A stretch of 64,000 nt of DNA from Nocardioides humi (GTDB taxonomy: Bacteria; Actinomycetota; Actinomycetes; Propionibacteriales; Nocardioidaceae), in the NCBI RefSeq assembly GCF_006494775.1, contig NZ_CP041146.1, forward strand, positions 2,976,001 through 3,040,000, in the 5' to 3' direction. Each line of letters opens with the position of its first letter. The first letter of the stretch is position 1. Made by a program: the position numbers and the translations under genes. This document shows, piece after piece, positions 49,635 through 58,622 of the stretch. Below the pieces are notes generated by a model. That model worked only from the letters and a program-made list of their open reading frames with translations, was not told the DNA's origin and ran no database searches.

Positions 49635-50201
49635 CTACTCAGAAGGGGGCTCGTCGCTCGACGAGACACCCGGTGCGGCCCACGGGTCGTTGGCGGGAGC
49701 CCCGCCGGCGTACCCGCCACCGCCGCCCTGCTGCTGCGGAGCGCCGCCGCCGGCCGGGGCACCCCACGGGTCACCCGCCGGAGCTCCGCCGCCGCCCTGC
49801 GGCTGGCCGCCGCCGTAGCCGCCACCGCCGCCACCGCGCGAGGCGCGGTTGACCTTGGCCGTGGCGTACCGCAGCGCGGGGCCGACCTCCTCGACGTCGA
49901 TCTCCATGGCGGTGCGCTTCTCGCCCTCGCGAGTCTCGTACTGCCGCGACTTCAGCCGGCCGGTCACGATCACGCGCATGCCCTTGGTGAGGGACTCGGC
50001 GACGTTCTCGGCGTACTGCCGCCAGACCGCGCAGGACAGGAACAGCGCCTCGCCGTCCTTCCACTCGTTGGTCTGGCGGTCGAAGGTGCGCGGCGTCGAG
50101 GCGATCCGGAAGTTCGCGACCGCAGCCCCGCTGGGGGTGAAGCGCAGCTCCGGGTCGTCGACGAGGTTGCCGACGACGGTGATGACGGTCTCGCCTGCCA
50201 T
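49635..50201 (-). CDS. ssb: Single-stranded DNA-binding protein, C-terminal tip altered by a probable missing base
   Basis: A 188-residue SSB. OB fold in residues 1-115 ([60 protein letters not shown]), then a Gly/Gln/Pro-rich disordered tail. The end reads SDEPPSE. Actinobacterial SSBs normally end DEPPF, the tip that recruits repair proteins. One more base in the five-G run at 49645-49649 gives exactly DEPPF and a stop. A missed base is therefore the likely explanation. Confidence 0.96.
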   Translation of the reverse strand: MAGETVITVVGNLVDDPELRFTPSGAAVANFRIASTPRTFDRQTNEWKDGEALFLSCAVWRQYAENVAESLTKGMRVIVTGRLKSRQYETREGEKRTAMEIDVEEVGPALRYATAKVNRASRGGGGGGYGGGQPQGGGGAPAGDPWGAPAGGGAPQQQGGGGGYAGGAPANDPWAAPGVSSSDEPPSE

Positions 50202-50319
50202 GGTGATCTCCTGGTGAGGGTGGGTGCGGACGGACGATCCGGGTCAGACCCGGACGACGGCCCCCATGGTGTCCCGTGGTGCCGACAATGAACAGTGGCC
50301 ATCCACAGGAACGGGATCC

Positions 50320-50619
50320 TCAGACGGTGGGTCGCAGGACCTTGGTCCGCAGGACGGACTCGTTGAGGGTCAGCTGGCGGTCGAACTCGTCGACGGTCGC
50401 CGGCGCGGCGGTCAGCTTGACGATGGCGTAGATGCCCTCGGCGTGCTTCTTGATCTCGTACGCCAGGCGACGCTTGCCCCACACGTCGACGTTGTCGACC
50501 GTGCCGCCGTCGTTGCGGACGACGTTCAGGTACTTGTCGAGCGACGGCTGGACCGTCCGCTCGTCGAGGCTCGGGTCGAGGATGACCACGACTTCGTAGT
50601 TGCGCAAAGCGGTCTCCAC
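50320..50619 (-). CDS. rpsF: 30S ribosomal protein S6
   Basis: A 99-residue S6: [40 protein letters not shown] and [18 protein letters not shown] are the standard blocks. It forms a dimer with S18 on the small subunit. First gene of the operon; ssb follows after 118 bp. The start may be the ATG at 50619 or a few codons later. Leader hairpin sequences upstream may allow S6:S18 feedback control. Confidence 0.97.
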   Translation of the reverse strand: METALRNYEVVVILDPSLDERTVQPSLDKYLNVVRNDGGTVDNVDVWGKRRLAYEIKKHAEGIYAIVKLTAAPATVDEFDRQLTLNESVLRTKVLRPTV

Positions 50620-50727
50620 CTCCTCTGGACTCAGGCGGCCGTGGACTCTCCACGGCAGGAGGGCTCTGCTTGCCCGCTGGTTCGGACCAGCAGGCGGTAC
50701 GGCGCCAGCGGCACCGGACGGGACAGG
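50620..50727 (-). promoter_or_regulatory. rpsF leader with a stable hairpin, possible S6:S18 control element
   Basis: The leader holds a perfect hairpin, GCCGTGG-AGAGT-CCACGGC on the minus strand (50656-50638), flanked by CCTG and CGCC. S6:S18-binding leaders known upstream of rpsF have a stem with an exposed CCG. Here a CCG lies at the hairpin base. An AGGAGGTGGAG ribosome site follows. Assignment as the S6:S18 motif is tentative. Confidence 0.4.
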
Positions 50728-51132
50728 CTAACAGCGCGCGGCGGACCGGGCCGAATCGCCGGCCCAGCGGCGCCGCCGCCACACCAACGGTACGACGACC
50801 AGTCGGCCGCACGCAGTCGAGCCGGCGAGCGCGATGGCGAACGAGGTGTAGCCCGGATCGGGCCACATCAGCAGCACCGCCGAGACCCATCCCACCGCCC
50901 CCGCCGCTACCACGTGGATGCTCTGCGAGCGGACCCGACGACAGGCGAGATGGACCACCGGGATGCCGATACAGGCGAACGGCACCGAATTCGCCGCGGC
51001 ATACATGCCGACTACGACGGCCATCCCCGGACCGAGCGGCTCCTTGAATGCCGCCGCCAGCAGCGGCGGCAGGGCGAGGATGCTCACCAACCAGGCCATC
51101 AGGTAGCCCCCGATCCCCGGTGTGTTCGGCAT
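50728..51132 (-). CDS. Hypothetical membrane protein under TetR control
   Basis: A 134-residue protein with four hydrophobic helices (YLMAWLVSILALPPLLAAAF, GMAVVVGMYAAANSVPFACI, IHVVAAGAVGWVSAVLLMW, FAIALAGSTACGRLVVVPLV) and an Arg-rich tail. Family not recognised. ATG 51132 is 15 bp from the first of two identical TetR operators and the gene is divergent from tetR, so its expression is probably repressed by it. Confidence 0.75.
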   Translation of the reverse strand: MPNTPGIGGYLMAWLVSILALPPLLAAAFKEPLGPGMAVVVGMYAAANSVPFACIGIPVVHLACRRVRSQSIHVVAAGAVGWVSAVLLMWPDPGYTSFAIALAGSTACGRLVVVPLVWRRRRWAGDSARSAARC

Positions 51133-51146
51133 GCGCCCTCCAGCAA

Positions 51147-51191
51147 TTGAGCGATCGCTCAAATCCTGCCACGGATTGAGCGATCGCTCAA
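51147..51191. promoter_or_regulatory. Two identical TetR operators
   Basis: TTGAGCGATCGCTCAA, a perfect 16-bp palindrome, occurs at 51147-51162 and again at 51176-51191, 29 bp apart, between the divergent membrane-protein and tetR genes. This resembles TTGAGCGnnCGCTCAA-type operators of TetR proteins. Confidence 0.85.
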
Positions 51192-51210
51192 GACCGGGCA
51201 GGATCACGCC

Positions 51211-51837
51211 ATGAGCGCCACCCGCGAGAAGCTGCTGGACGCGACCCTGCGCGTGGTCGCCGAGCAGGGGATCGCGAAGGCCTCGGCACGCGCGATCGCG
51301 GCGGAGGCGGAGGTCAACCAGGCGCTGGTCTTCTACCACTTCGGCTCGGTCGACGAGCTGCTCGCGGCCGCCTGCGTCCACGGCGCGGAGCAGCGCGTAG
51401 CCGCGCATCGGGCGGCGCTGGCGGGCGTGACCGGGTTCGCCGACCTGGTCGCGGTGGCGCGCCACGTCCACGCGAGCGAGCGGGCCGCGGGCAATGTCGC
51501 CCTGCTCGGGCAGCTGCTCGCCGGTGCGTCGTCCCACCCGGCGCTCGCCGAGGCCACCCGGCAGGGCCTGGACCTGTGGATCGTCGAGGTGGAGGGAGTG
51601 CTGCGACGGCTGACGGCGGGGACCGTGCTCGCCGGCCTCGTCGACGTACCCGGCCTGGCCCGGGCGATCGGCAGCGCCTTCGTCGGCCTGGAGCTCTACG
51701 ACGGCGTCGACGCGACCGGCGCCGCGCACGCCCTCGACGCGCTGGGGCAGCTCGCCGCCGTGCTGGCCGTGGTCGAGGAGCTCGGGCCCCTGGAGCGCGC
51801 GGCGGTCCGGCGCCGCGTGCGCCGGACCACCCGCTGA
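51211..51837 (+). CDS. TetR family transcriptional regulator
   Basis: A 208-residue regulator; HTH in REKLLDATLRVVAEQGIAKA ... IAAEAEVNQALVFYHFGSVD (residues 5-49), helical effector domain behind. The ATG at 51211 begins 20 bp after the second operator copy, so it is surely autoregulated. The only likely partner is the divergent membrane protein, which may be the exporter or sensor for its ligand. Confidence 0.92.
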   Translation: MSATREKLLDATLRVVAEQGIAKASARAIAAEAEVNQALVFYHFGSVDELLAAACVHGAEQRVAAHRAALAGVTGFADLVAVARHVHASERAAGNVALLGQLLAGASSHPALAEATRQGLDLWIVEVEGVLRRLTAGTVLAGLVDVPGLARAIGSAFVGLELYDGVDATGAAHALDALGQLAAVLAVVEELGPLERAAVRRRVRRTTR

Positions 51838-51867
51838 GACCCGGCACCCGGAGCGGAGCGGAGCGGC

Positions 51868-53864
51868 CTACCCGAACAGCACCGGGTCCTCGATCGACGT
51901 GCCGTCGATGACGAGCACCGCGATCGCACCCACCAGGCCCTCGGGCAGGTCGAGCGAGACGGCGGCGCAGACGTCGCCGTCGCCGAGGTTCCACGCGCCG
52001 TCGAGCGAGCCGAGCAGCTCGCCCTCGGGGTTGTAGAGCTCGATCGTGAACGGCGTCCCGTCGGGCAGTCCGGACACGGCGAAGTGCGCGAACAGGGTGG
52101 CCGGGAGGGTCACGCCGGTGAGGATCTGCGGGTCCGACAGGGTGCTGGTGGTGGTGCAGTCGCTGTTGCCGTCGAGGCTCCAGCCGGCGGCCGTGGCGGT
52201 GGCCTGGCCCATCGGGTCGGCGGGCGGGTCCGGCAGGTCGTCGAGGTACGGCGACACGTAGTCCGGGTCGCCGCCCTTCTTCGCGATCTCGACGATGTCG
52301 GCGGTCAGGTTGACCGGCCGGATCCGGGCCGAGCCGCCGGTGAAGGCGCCGCCCTCGCCGCTGTCGCCGACCGTCGCCTCGGTGACGACGGCGCTGTTGA
52401 CGCCGACCAGCTCGCCGTCGTCGTTGATCGAGGCGCCGCCGGAGTTGCCGGAGCCGATCCGGATGTCGCTGTCGATCCAGGCGCGGTTGCCGGGGACGGC
52501 GGTCTCCTTGAGGAAGGTGGACACGACGCCGCGGGTGACGGTGAGCGCGCGGTCGAGGCCGTCGTCGGAGGCGACGTGCGCGACGGCCGGGAAGCCGAGC
52601 GCGGTGAGCTCGTCGCCGGTGCGCAGGTCGTCGCTGTCGCCGAGCGGCACCGGCGCGGGCAGGTCGAGGTCGTCGTCGTCGATCTCCTTGCCGTCGGCGT
52701 CGGCGACGATCTTGAGGACCGCCAGGTCGAGGACGCCGTCGGAGACGATCGCCTCCGCCGTGTACGACGGCGCGGCGGGCTTGTCGTCCTCCGCCGAGGT
52801 GAGCGCGACCAACAGGCCCGCCGGGTCGTCGCCGGGCGGACGCTGGCCGGGCGCGCTGGGCTTCCCGACGTGGGCGTTGGTGAGGATCAGGCCGTCCTCG
52901 CTGATGATCGTGCCGGAGCCGGTGTACATCGGCTGCCCGTCGTCGTCGACGGCGATGATCAGCACGCTGGCCAGCTTGGCCCGGTCGAGCTCCTCGGTGC
53001 TCAGCCCCGCGGGCTCGGTGGGGCCGCCGGTCCGGCCGGGATCGTCGTCGTCGCCGAGCAGCAGCGCCGCAGCGGTGACGCCGCCGCCGACCAGGACGAG
53101 CGCGGCCACGATGCCGCCGACGAGCGCGGCCGTGCGCCGCCGCTTCCTCTTCGCGATCGACTTCTGCGCGGCCCCGGCCGCCACGATCGGCACGACCTCC
53201 ACCTCGGCGCCCGCCGTGGGGTGGCCGAGCATCAGCGTGGTCGGGTCCTCGAGCTTGCGCTGGCCGACCCGGTCCTCCTCCAGGAAGGTGCCGGCGGTCG
53301 ACCGGTCGACGTACCACCAGCCGTCGGGCGGCCCTCGACGACGCCGTGCAGCCGGGAGACCGAGGGGTCGTCGACGACGACCTCGTTGGCCGGGTCGCGG
53401 CCGATCCGGATGACCGTCCCGGGCGGGAACCTCCTCGACGTACCACCGGCGCGGACGAGCAGCCCGGGCCCGCTGACGTAGCCCGGGCCGGCGGGACCGG
53501 TGCCGGGGAGCACGGTCTGCGCGAGGCCGGCGGGCGGCAGCGTGGCCGGGTCCGGGGCGGCCGGACGCGGGACTCCGGCGGGGGTCAGCACGACCTCCTC
53601 GCCGTTGGCGCCGCCGAAGCGCACCGACGTCGGGCCGCCGAGCCGGACCTCGGTCACCCGGTTGCCGTTCAGCCAGGTCCCGCCGCTGGAGCCGACGTCG
53701 ACGAGCACCCAGCCCGAGCCGTCGGAGCGCAGCTCGGCGTGCCGCCGGGACGCGGAGGGGGCGGTGAGAACGATCCCGGAGCCGGTGTCGCGCCCGATGC
53801 TGACGACGCGCGGCTCCTCGAACGACCAGGTCCGGCCGCCCGCGGAGACGTGAAGGGTGGTCAC
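51868..53864 (-). pseudogene. FHA-domain serine protease (trypsin-like), apparent frameshift between its domains
   Basis: The GTG at 53864 opens a first FHA domain (SIGRDTGSGIVLTAPSASRRHAEL, GGTWLNGNRV) and most of a second (RIGRDPANEVVVDDPSVSRL). After LHGVVE the frame must change to continue PPDGWWYVDRSTAGTFLEED; one extra base at 53325-53334 does this. Then come a membrane helix (ALVGGIVAALVLVGGGVTAA) and a trypsin-like domain with His in LTNAHVGK, Asp in LDLAVLKI and Ser in GSGNSGGAS, and a C-terminal beta domain. It would be a phosphothreonine-sensing membrane protease. Likely intact in nature. Confidence 0.82.
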
Positions 53865-53952
53865 GCGAGGACGGTAGTGCCACCCCGGCCGATGCACGAG
53901 CGTTTGCGCCGAAGACGGGCACGATCTCCGGTCGTCGGTGCCCCTCCCTACG

Positions 53953-54777
53953 ATGAACCGCATGAGCCAGCTGCGCATCGGAGCCCACGTCGACCAGACC
54001 GACCCGGTCGCCGAGGCGGCGGCCCGCAACGCCCCGCTGGTCCAGTTCTTCCTCGGCAATCCGCAGTCCTACAAGGGCCCCGTCCTGTCCTACGACGGCG
54101 GGCCGGCCGCCCTGCGCGCCGCGGCCGAGGCGGCGGGCATCGACCTGTACGTGCACGCGCCATACCTCATCAACGTCGCCACCACCAACAACCGCCAGCG
54201 GATCCCCAGCCGCAAGCTGCTGCAGCAGCACATGGACGCCGCGGCCGAGCTCGGCGCCAAGGGGCTGATCGTCCACGGCGGCCACGTCACCGACGACGAC
54301 GATCCCGCGAAGGGCTACGACAACTGGCGCAAGGCGATCGAGGCGACGGACATCAAGGTGCCGCTGCTCATCGAGAACACCGCCGGCGGCACCAACGCGA
54401 TGACCCGCTATCTCGACCGGATCAAGGGGGTGTGGGAGGCGATCTCGCAGGCGGAGGGCTTCGAGAGGGTCGGCTTCTGCCTCGACACCTGCCACGCCCA
54501 CGCCGGCGGCAACGCGCTGGAGACGATCGTCGACGACGTCCTCGCGATCACCGGCCGGATCGACCTGGTCCACGCCAACGACAGCCGCGACGCGTTCGAC
54601 TCCGGCGCCGACCGGCATGCCAATTTCGGCGCCGGCCAGATCGACCCGGACCTGCTCGCCCAGGTGGTCCGCGACGCCGGTGCGCCCGTCGTGTGCGAGA
54701 CGCCCGGCGGCGCCGACGAGCACGTCGCCGACTTCGCCTGGCTGGTCGAGCGGGTCGAGCGCGTCTCCGGCGCATGA
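53953..54777 (+). CDS. nfo: Deoxyribonuclease IV (endonuclease IV, AP endonuclease)
   Basis: A 274-residue TIM-barrel AP endonuclease. IGAHVDQTDPVAEAAARNAP, YVHAPYLINVATTNN, GAKGLIVHGGHV, LLIENTAGGT, GFCLDTCHAHAGG, LVHANDSRDAFDSGADRHAN and VVCETPGG are the metal-binding blocks with the three-zinc His/Asp/Glu set. It repairs abasic sites in base excision repair. ATG 53953; 53962 is possible. Divergent from the FHA protease. Confidence 0.93.
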   Translation: MNRMSQLRIGAHVDQTDPVAEAAARNAPLVQFFLGNPQSYKGPVLSYDGGPAALRAAAEAAGIDLYVHAPYLINVATTNNRQRIPSRKLLQQHMDAAAELGAKGLIVHGGHVTDDDDPAKGYDNWRKAIEATDIKVPLLIENTAGGTNAMTRYLDRIKGVWEAISQAEGFERVGFCLDTCHAHAGGNALETIVDDVLAITGRIDLVHANDSRDAFDSGADRHANFGAGQIDPDLLAQVVRDAGAPVVCETPGGADEHVADFAWLVERVERVSGA

Positions 54778-54778
54778 C

Positions 54779-55315
54779 TCAGCGCAGCGGCACACTCGGG
54801 AAGTCGACCGGCACGCCGAGCGCGACGTTGACGTAGTTGGTGAAGAGGTTGAGCGCGACCTGACCGATCGCCTCGACGATCTCCTCGTCGTTCCAGCCCT
54901 GGTCGCGTACGGCGGCGACCTCGTCCGCGGTGACCTGGCCGCGGTTCTCGACCAGCCGGAGCACGAAGGCGAGCAGCGCCGCCGTACGCGGGTCGTCCGA
55001 CCCCCCGGTCTGAGCGGCGGTCAGGGTCTCGCCACTCAGGCCGGCCTTGCGGCCGAGGGCGGTGTGCGCGGCCAGGCAGTACGAGCAGCTGTTGCGGTTG
55101 GCGACGGCGACGGCGATCTGCTCGCCGACGGCCGGGCCGAGCGCGCCGCCGCCGTACGCGCCGAACGCCGACCACATGCTGGTCAGCGCCGCCGGCGAGT
55201 TGGCGACCGCACGGAACATGGCGGGCACCGTGCCGAAGGCGGCATGGATCTGGTCGAGCTGCTCCTTGACACTGCCGGAGGCGGATGCGCGCTCGACGAG
55301 GGGGACGACGGACAT
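54779..55315 (-). CDS. Carboxymuconolactone decarboxylase / alkylhydroperoxidase-like protein
   Basis: A 178-residue AhpD-like protein with NSCSYCLAAHTALGRKAGLS (Cys-x-x-Cys, His) in the second third and VAVANRNSC before it, and NLFTNYVNVALGVPVDFP at the end, common in the peroxidase-related subgroup. It may reduce organic peroxides. ATG 55315. It is divergent from an AraC-type regulator 132 bp away that probably controls it. It is convergent with nfo, with one base between the stop codons. Confidence 0.9.
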   Translation of the reverse strand: MSVVPLVERASASGSVKEQLDQIHAAFGTVPAMFRAVANSPAALTSMWSAFGAYGGGALGPAVGEQIAVAVANRNSCSYCLAAHTALGRKAGLSGETLTAAQTGGSDDPRTAALLAFVLRLVENRGQVTADEVAAVRDQGWNDEEIVEAIGQVALNLFTNYVNVALGVPVDFPSVPLR

Positions 55316-55446
55316 GGGGCTTCTCCTCCGGGTTCGCCCGCTCTGTCGGGATGCGGCGGGCACGGACCCGATCCTGCTCGCCTCCGCCAGATGATTTGAC
55401 GCAGATCGACCGGAATTCCTACCTGATCGTCTGAGATCATGCGTGG

Positions 55447-56298
55447 GTGCCCGCGTTGGATCGCATCTCCCCGCTGCTCGAGCTGTTCCGCGTACGGACC
55501 CGACTCCTGCACACCGGGCCGCTGTGCGGCGTGACCACCTTCGCCGCGCGCCCGGGACAGGGTTTCCTGCACGTGCTCCGGCAGGGCGAGATGGCGGTGA
55601 CCCACCAGGTCCCCGGCGGCCGGCTGGAGCGCCTGGAGGTCGCCGAGCCCAGCCTGCTGTTCTACCCGCAGCCGCTCGAGCACGCCTTCCACAACGCTCC
55701 CGTCGAGGAGTCCGACTTCGCGTGCGCGACGGTCGACTTCGAGGGCGGTGCCGACCATCCGCTGGTCCGCACGCTGCCGCCGGTGCTCGTCGTACCCCTG
55801 GCGTCGGTCGACACCCTGACGTCCTCGCTCGACCTGCTCTTCGCCGAGGTCGACAACGTCCGGTGCGGGCGGCGGGTGCTGGCCGACCGGCTGTTCGAGG
55901 TCGTGCTGATCCAGCTGTACCGCTGGCTCCTCGACCACTCCGACCGGCTCGACCTGCCTCCCGGCCTGATCCCCGGCCTCGTGGATCCCCAGCTCGCGCC
56001 GTGCCTCGTCGCCGTCCACGAGGATCCGGGCCACGACTGGAGCCTGACCACGATGGCGCGGACGGCAGCCATGGCGCGCAGCACCTTCGCCGCCCGGTTC
56101 CGGGCCACGGTCGGTCAGACGCCGGCGGAGTACGTCACCCGCTGGCGGATGACCGTGGCCCAGAGCCGGTTGCGCGCCGGGGCGTCGGTCGCCGTCACCG
56201 CCCGGGAGCTCGGGTACGCCCATCCAGCCGCCTTCTCCCGCGCCTTCACCCAGCGGATCGGATGCTCGCCCCGTGCCTGGCTGCGCGAGCGGATCTGA
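55447..56298 (+). CDS. AraC family transcriptional regulator (cupin_6 type)
   Basis: A 283-residue regulator. The N-terminal cupin-like effector domain includes TFAARPGQGFLHVLRQGEMA and SLLFYPQPLEHAFHNAP. The C-terminal AraC HTH reads WSLTTMARTAAMARSTFAAR, FRATVGQTPAEYVTRWRMTV and AVTARELGYAHPAAFSRAFT. This layout is typical of regulators for the adjacent AhpD-like or oxidoreductase genes, here the divergent gene at 54779. Ligand unknown. Confidence 0.9.
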   Translation: MPALDRISPLLELFRVRTRLLHTGPLCGVTTFAARPGQGFLHVLRQGEMAVTHQVPGGRLERLEVAEPSLLFYPQPLEHAFHNAPVEESDFACATVDFEGGADHPLVRTLPPVLVVPLASVDTLTSSLDLLFAEVDNVRCGRRVLADRLFEVVLIQLYRWLLDHSDRLDLPPGLIPGLVDPQLAPCLVAVHEDPGHDWSLTTMARTAAMARSTFAARFRATVGQTPAEYVTRWRMTVAQSRLRAGASVAVTARELGYAHPAAFSRAFTQRIGCSPRAWLRERI

Positions 56299-56415
56299 GA
56301 CGTGGCCGATCGCGCGGCGTACCCACCGAATCCGCCGCGGATCCACCCGGTGGACGACCATGGTGGTCGGTACGCCGCCAACGGAGCCGCCCCGCACAGC
56401 AGATAGCCTCGCCTC

Positions 56416-57549
56416 ATGCCGAGCGTGCGCCCGATCTCCCCGACCGAGCACCGCGAATTCCTCGCCTCCCTCCCGTCCGCCAGCTTCCTGCAGACGCCCG
56501 GCTGGGCGCAGGTGAAGAGCGAGTGGCGCAGCGAGTCGCTGGGCTGGTTCGACGACGACGGCGCCCGGGCCGGCGCCGCCCTGGTGCTCTACCGGAAGCT
56601 GCCGCGGCTCAACCGCTACCTCGCCTATCTCCCCGAGGGGCCGGTGATCGACTGGGGCAGCGACGACCTCGCCGCCTGGCTCACCCCGATGGTGGCGCAC
56701 CTCAAGCGGCAGGGCGCGTTCGCCGTACGCATCGGGCCTCCCGTCGTCACCCGGCGCTGGAGCACGGCGCAGGTCAAGGAGGGCATCGCGGACCCCGACG
56801 TCCGGCTGCTCGGGCAGATCCCGCCCGCCGAGCGCACTCCCGCGGGCGCGCGGGTGGTGGCTCAGCTGCACGAGCTGGGCTGGCGCCACCAGGGCGTCGA
56901 GGGCGGGTTCGCCGCCGGGCAGCCGCAGTTCGTCTTCCAGATCCCGCTGCGCCACCCCGACGGCGCCCAGCGCACCGAGGACGAGGTCCTCAAGGGGATG
57001 AACCAGCTCTGGCGCCGCAACATCAAGAAGGCCGCCAAGGAGGGCGTCGAGGTGGTCCGTGGCGGCCGCGAGGACCTCAAGGCCTTCCACGACCTCTACG
57101 TCCACACCGCCGAGCGCGACCACTTCACGCCGCGGCCGCTGCGCTACTTCGAGACCATGTACGACGCCCTGCGCGCCGACGCGCCCGAGCGGTTCACCCT
57201 CTGGCTGGCCCGCCACGACGGCGACCTGGTCGCGTCCACCATCGCGATCCGGGTCGGCGAGCACGCCTGGTACTCCTACGGCGCCTCCTCCACCGAGAAA
57301 CGCGAGGTCCGCGGCTCCAACGCCGTCCAGTGGGCGATGATCCGCGACGCGATCGACGCCGGCGCGGCCGTCTACGACCTGCGCGGCATCACCGAGACCC
57401 TCGACGCCGACGACCCCCACGTGGGGCTGATCCAGTTCAAGGTCGGCACCGGCGGCGAGGCCGTCGAGCACGCCGGCGAGTGGGACCTGCCGCTCAACCG
57501 CCCGCTGTACAAGGCGTTCGAGGTCTACCTGGCCAGGAGGGGCGGATGA
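56416..57549 (+). CDS. FemX/FemABX family peptidoglycan aminoacyltransferase
   Basis: A 377-residue Fem protein with the double GNAT-like fold. LPSASFLQTPGWAQVKSEWR at the start, RYLAYLPEGPVIDWGSDDLA, GMNQLWRRNIKKAAKEGVEV, TAERDHFTPRPLRYFETMYD and WYSYGASSTEKREVRGSNAV are family motifs. These enzymes use aminoacyl-tRNA to add an amino acid to the lipid-linked peptidoglycan precursor. It overlaps the racemase-like gene by 4 bp (ATGA), so both act in one cell-wall pathway. Confidence 0.93.
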   Translation: MPSVRPISPTEHREFLASLPSASFLQTPGWAQVKSEWRSESLGWFDDDGARAGAALVLYRKLPRLNRYLAYLPEGPVIDWGSDDLAAWLTPMVAHLKRQGAFAVRIGPPVVTRRWSTAQVKEGIADPDVRLLGQIPPAERTPAGARVVAQLHELGWRHQGVEGGFAAGQPQFVFQIPLRHPDGAQRTEDEVLKGMNQLWRRNIKKAAKEGVEVVRGGREDLKAFHDLYVHTAERDHFTPRPLRYFETMYDALRADAPERFTLWLARHDGDLVASTIAIRVGEHAWYSYGASSTEKREVRGSNAVQWAMIRDAIDAGAAVYDLRGITETLDADDPHVGLIQFKVGTGGEAVEHAGEWDLPLNRPLYKAFEVYLARRGG

Positions 57550-58622
57550 GCCTCACCCTCACCGTCGACGGCCCGCGCTGGCGGGCCCACCTGGAGGCGG
57601 TCGCCGACGCGCAGCCGGGCATCGTCCCGGTCGCCAAGGGCAACGGCTACGGCTTCACGCTCGGCCGGCTGGCCCGCAGGACGCAGTGGCTGGCCGACCG
57701 CGGCCACGACGTCCGCACCCTCGCCGTCGGCACGTACGACGAGCTGCCGGAGGTCGCGCAGCGCTGGCACGGCGACCTCCTCGTGCTCACCCCGTGGCGC
57801 CCCTGGGTCCCGCTCCCCGATCCCGCGCTGGCGAAGCGGCTGGTCCACACCGTCAGCCGGCTCGCCGACCTGCGCGACCTGCTCCACGCCGACCCCACCG
57901 CGCGCGTCGTACTCGAGCGGATGACCTCGATGCTGCGCCACGGCATGGCCGCCCGCGAGCTCTGGGAGGCCGGCGACCTGCTCCGCAAGCACCCCGGCGC
58001 CCGGGTCGAGGGCCTCGCCCTGCACCTGCCCCTCGGCCAGGGCACCCACCTCGGCGAGGTGACCCGGCTGGTCAACGACTACGTCGCCGCCGAGATCCCC
58101 GCCCGCGGCCGGCCCGAGGTCTGGGTCAGCCACCTGACCGACGACGAGCTGGCCACGCTGCGCCGCCAGTACGCCGACTTCACCGTCCGGCCCCGGATCG
58201 GCACCGCCCTCTGGCTCGGCGACCGCGGCGCGCTCCGGGTGACCGCGACCGTCCTCGACGTCCACCCCGTCGAGCGCGGCGAGGCGTTCGGCTACCGCGG
58301 CCGCACCGCCCCCAAGTCCGGGCACGTCCTCGTCGTCAGCGGCGGCACCGCCCACGGCATCGGCCTCGAGGCGCCCACCGGTGAGCAGAGCATCCGCGCC
58401 CGCGCGGCGACCCTGGCACGGGGCGGCCTCGACGCGGTCGGCTTCGTGCGCTCGCCGTACGCCATCGACGGCAAGCAGCGGCTCTTCGCCGAGCCGCCGC
58501 ACATGCAGGCGTCGATGCTGTTCCTCCCGCACGGCGCGCGGGTGCCGGAGGTCGGCGAGGAGGTCGACGTCCGGGTCCGCTACACGGCGACCGGGTTCGA
58601 CCGCGTCGTCGTCACCGACTGA
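57546..58622 (+). CDS. Divergent alanine racemase-like protein, coupled to femX
   Basis: A 358-residue PLP fold-III protein. The N-terminal block IVPVAKGNGYGFTLGRLARR carries the PLP lysine (AKGNGYG compared with VKADAYGHG of normal Alr). The second domain has GEAFGYRGRTAPKSGHVLVV and SPYAIDGKQRLFAEPPHMQA. It is quite distant from the Alr at 8286. Coupling with a FemX suggests a cell-wall role such as supply of a D-amino acid; activity is not certain. The last 43 bp overlap the convergent GT87 gene. Confidence 0.78.
   Translation: MSLTLTVDGPRWRAHLEAVADAQPGIVPVAKGNGYGFTLGRLARRTQWLADRGHDVRTLAVGTYDELPEVAQRWHGDLLVLTPWRPWVPLPDPALAKRLVHTVSRLADLRDLLHADPTARVVLERMTSMLRHGMAARELWEAGDLLRKHPGARVEGLALHLPLGQGTHLGEVTRLVNDYVAAEIPARGRPEVWVSHLTDDELATLRRQYADFTVRPRIGTALWLGDRGALRVTATVLDVHPVERGEAFGYRGRTAPKSGHVLVVSGGTAHGIGLEAPTGEQSIRARAATLARGGLDAVGFVRSPYAIDGKQRLFAEPPHMQASMLFLPHGARVPEVGEEVDVRVRYTATGFDRVVVTD

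Noticed and set aside
51868..54795. A single 975-residue protein on the minus strand
   Set aside because: The N-terminal 400 residues are antisense to nfo and out of frame with the FHA domains; the real gene starts at 53864 with a frameshift.
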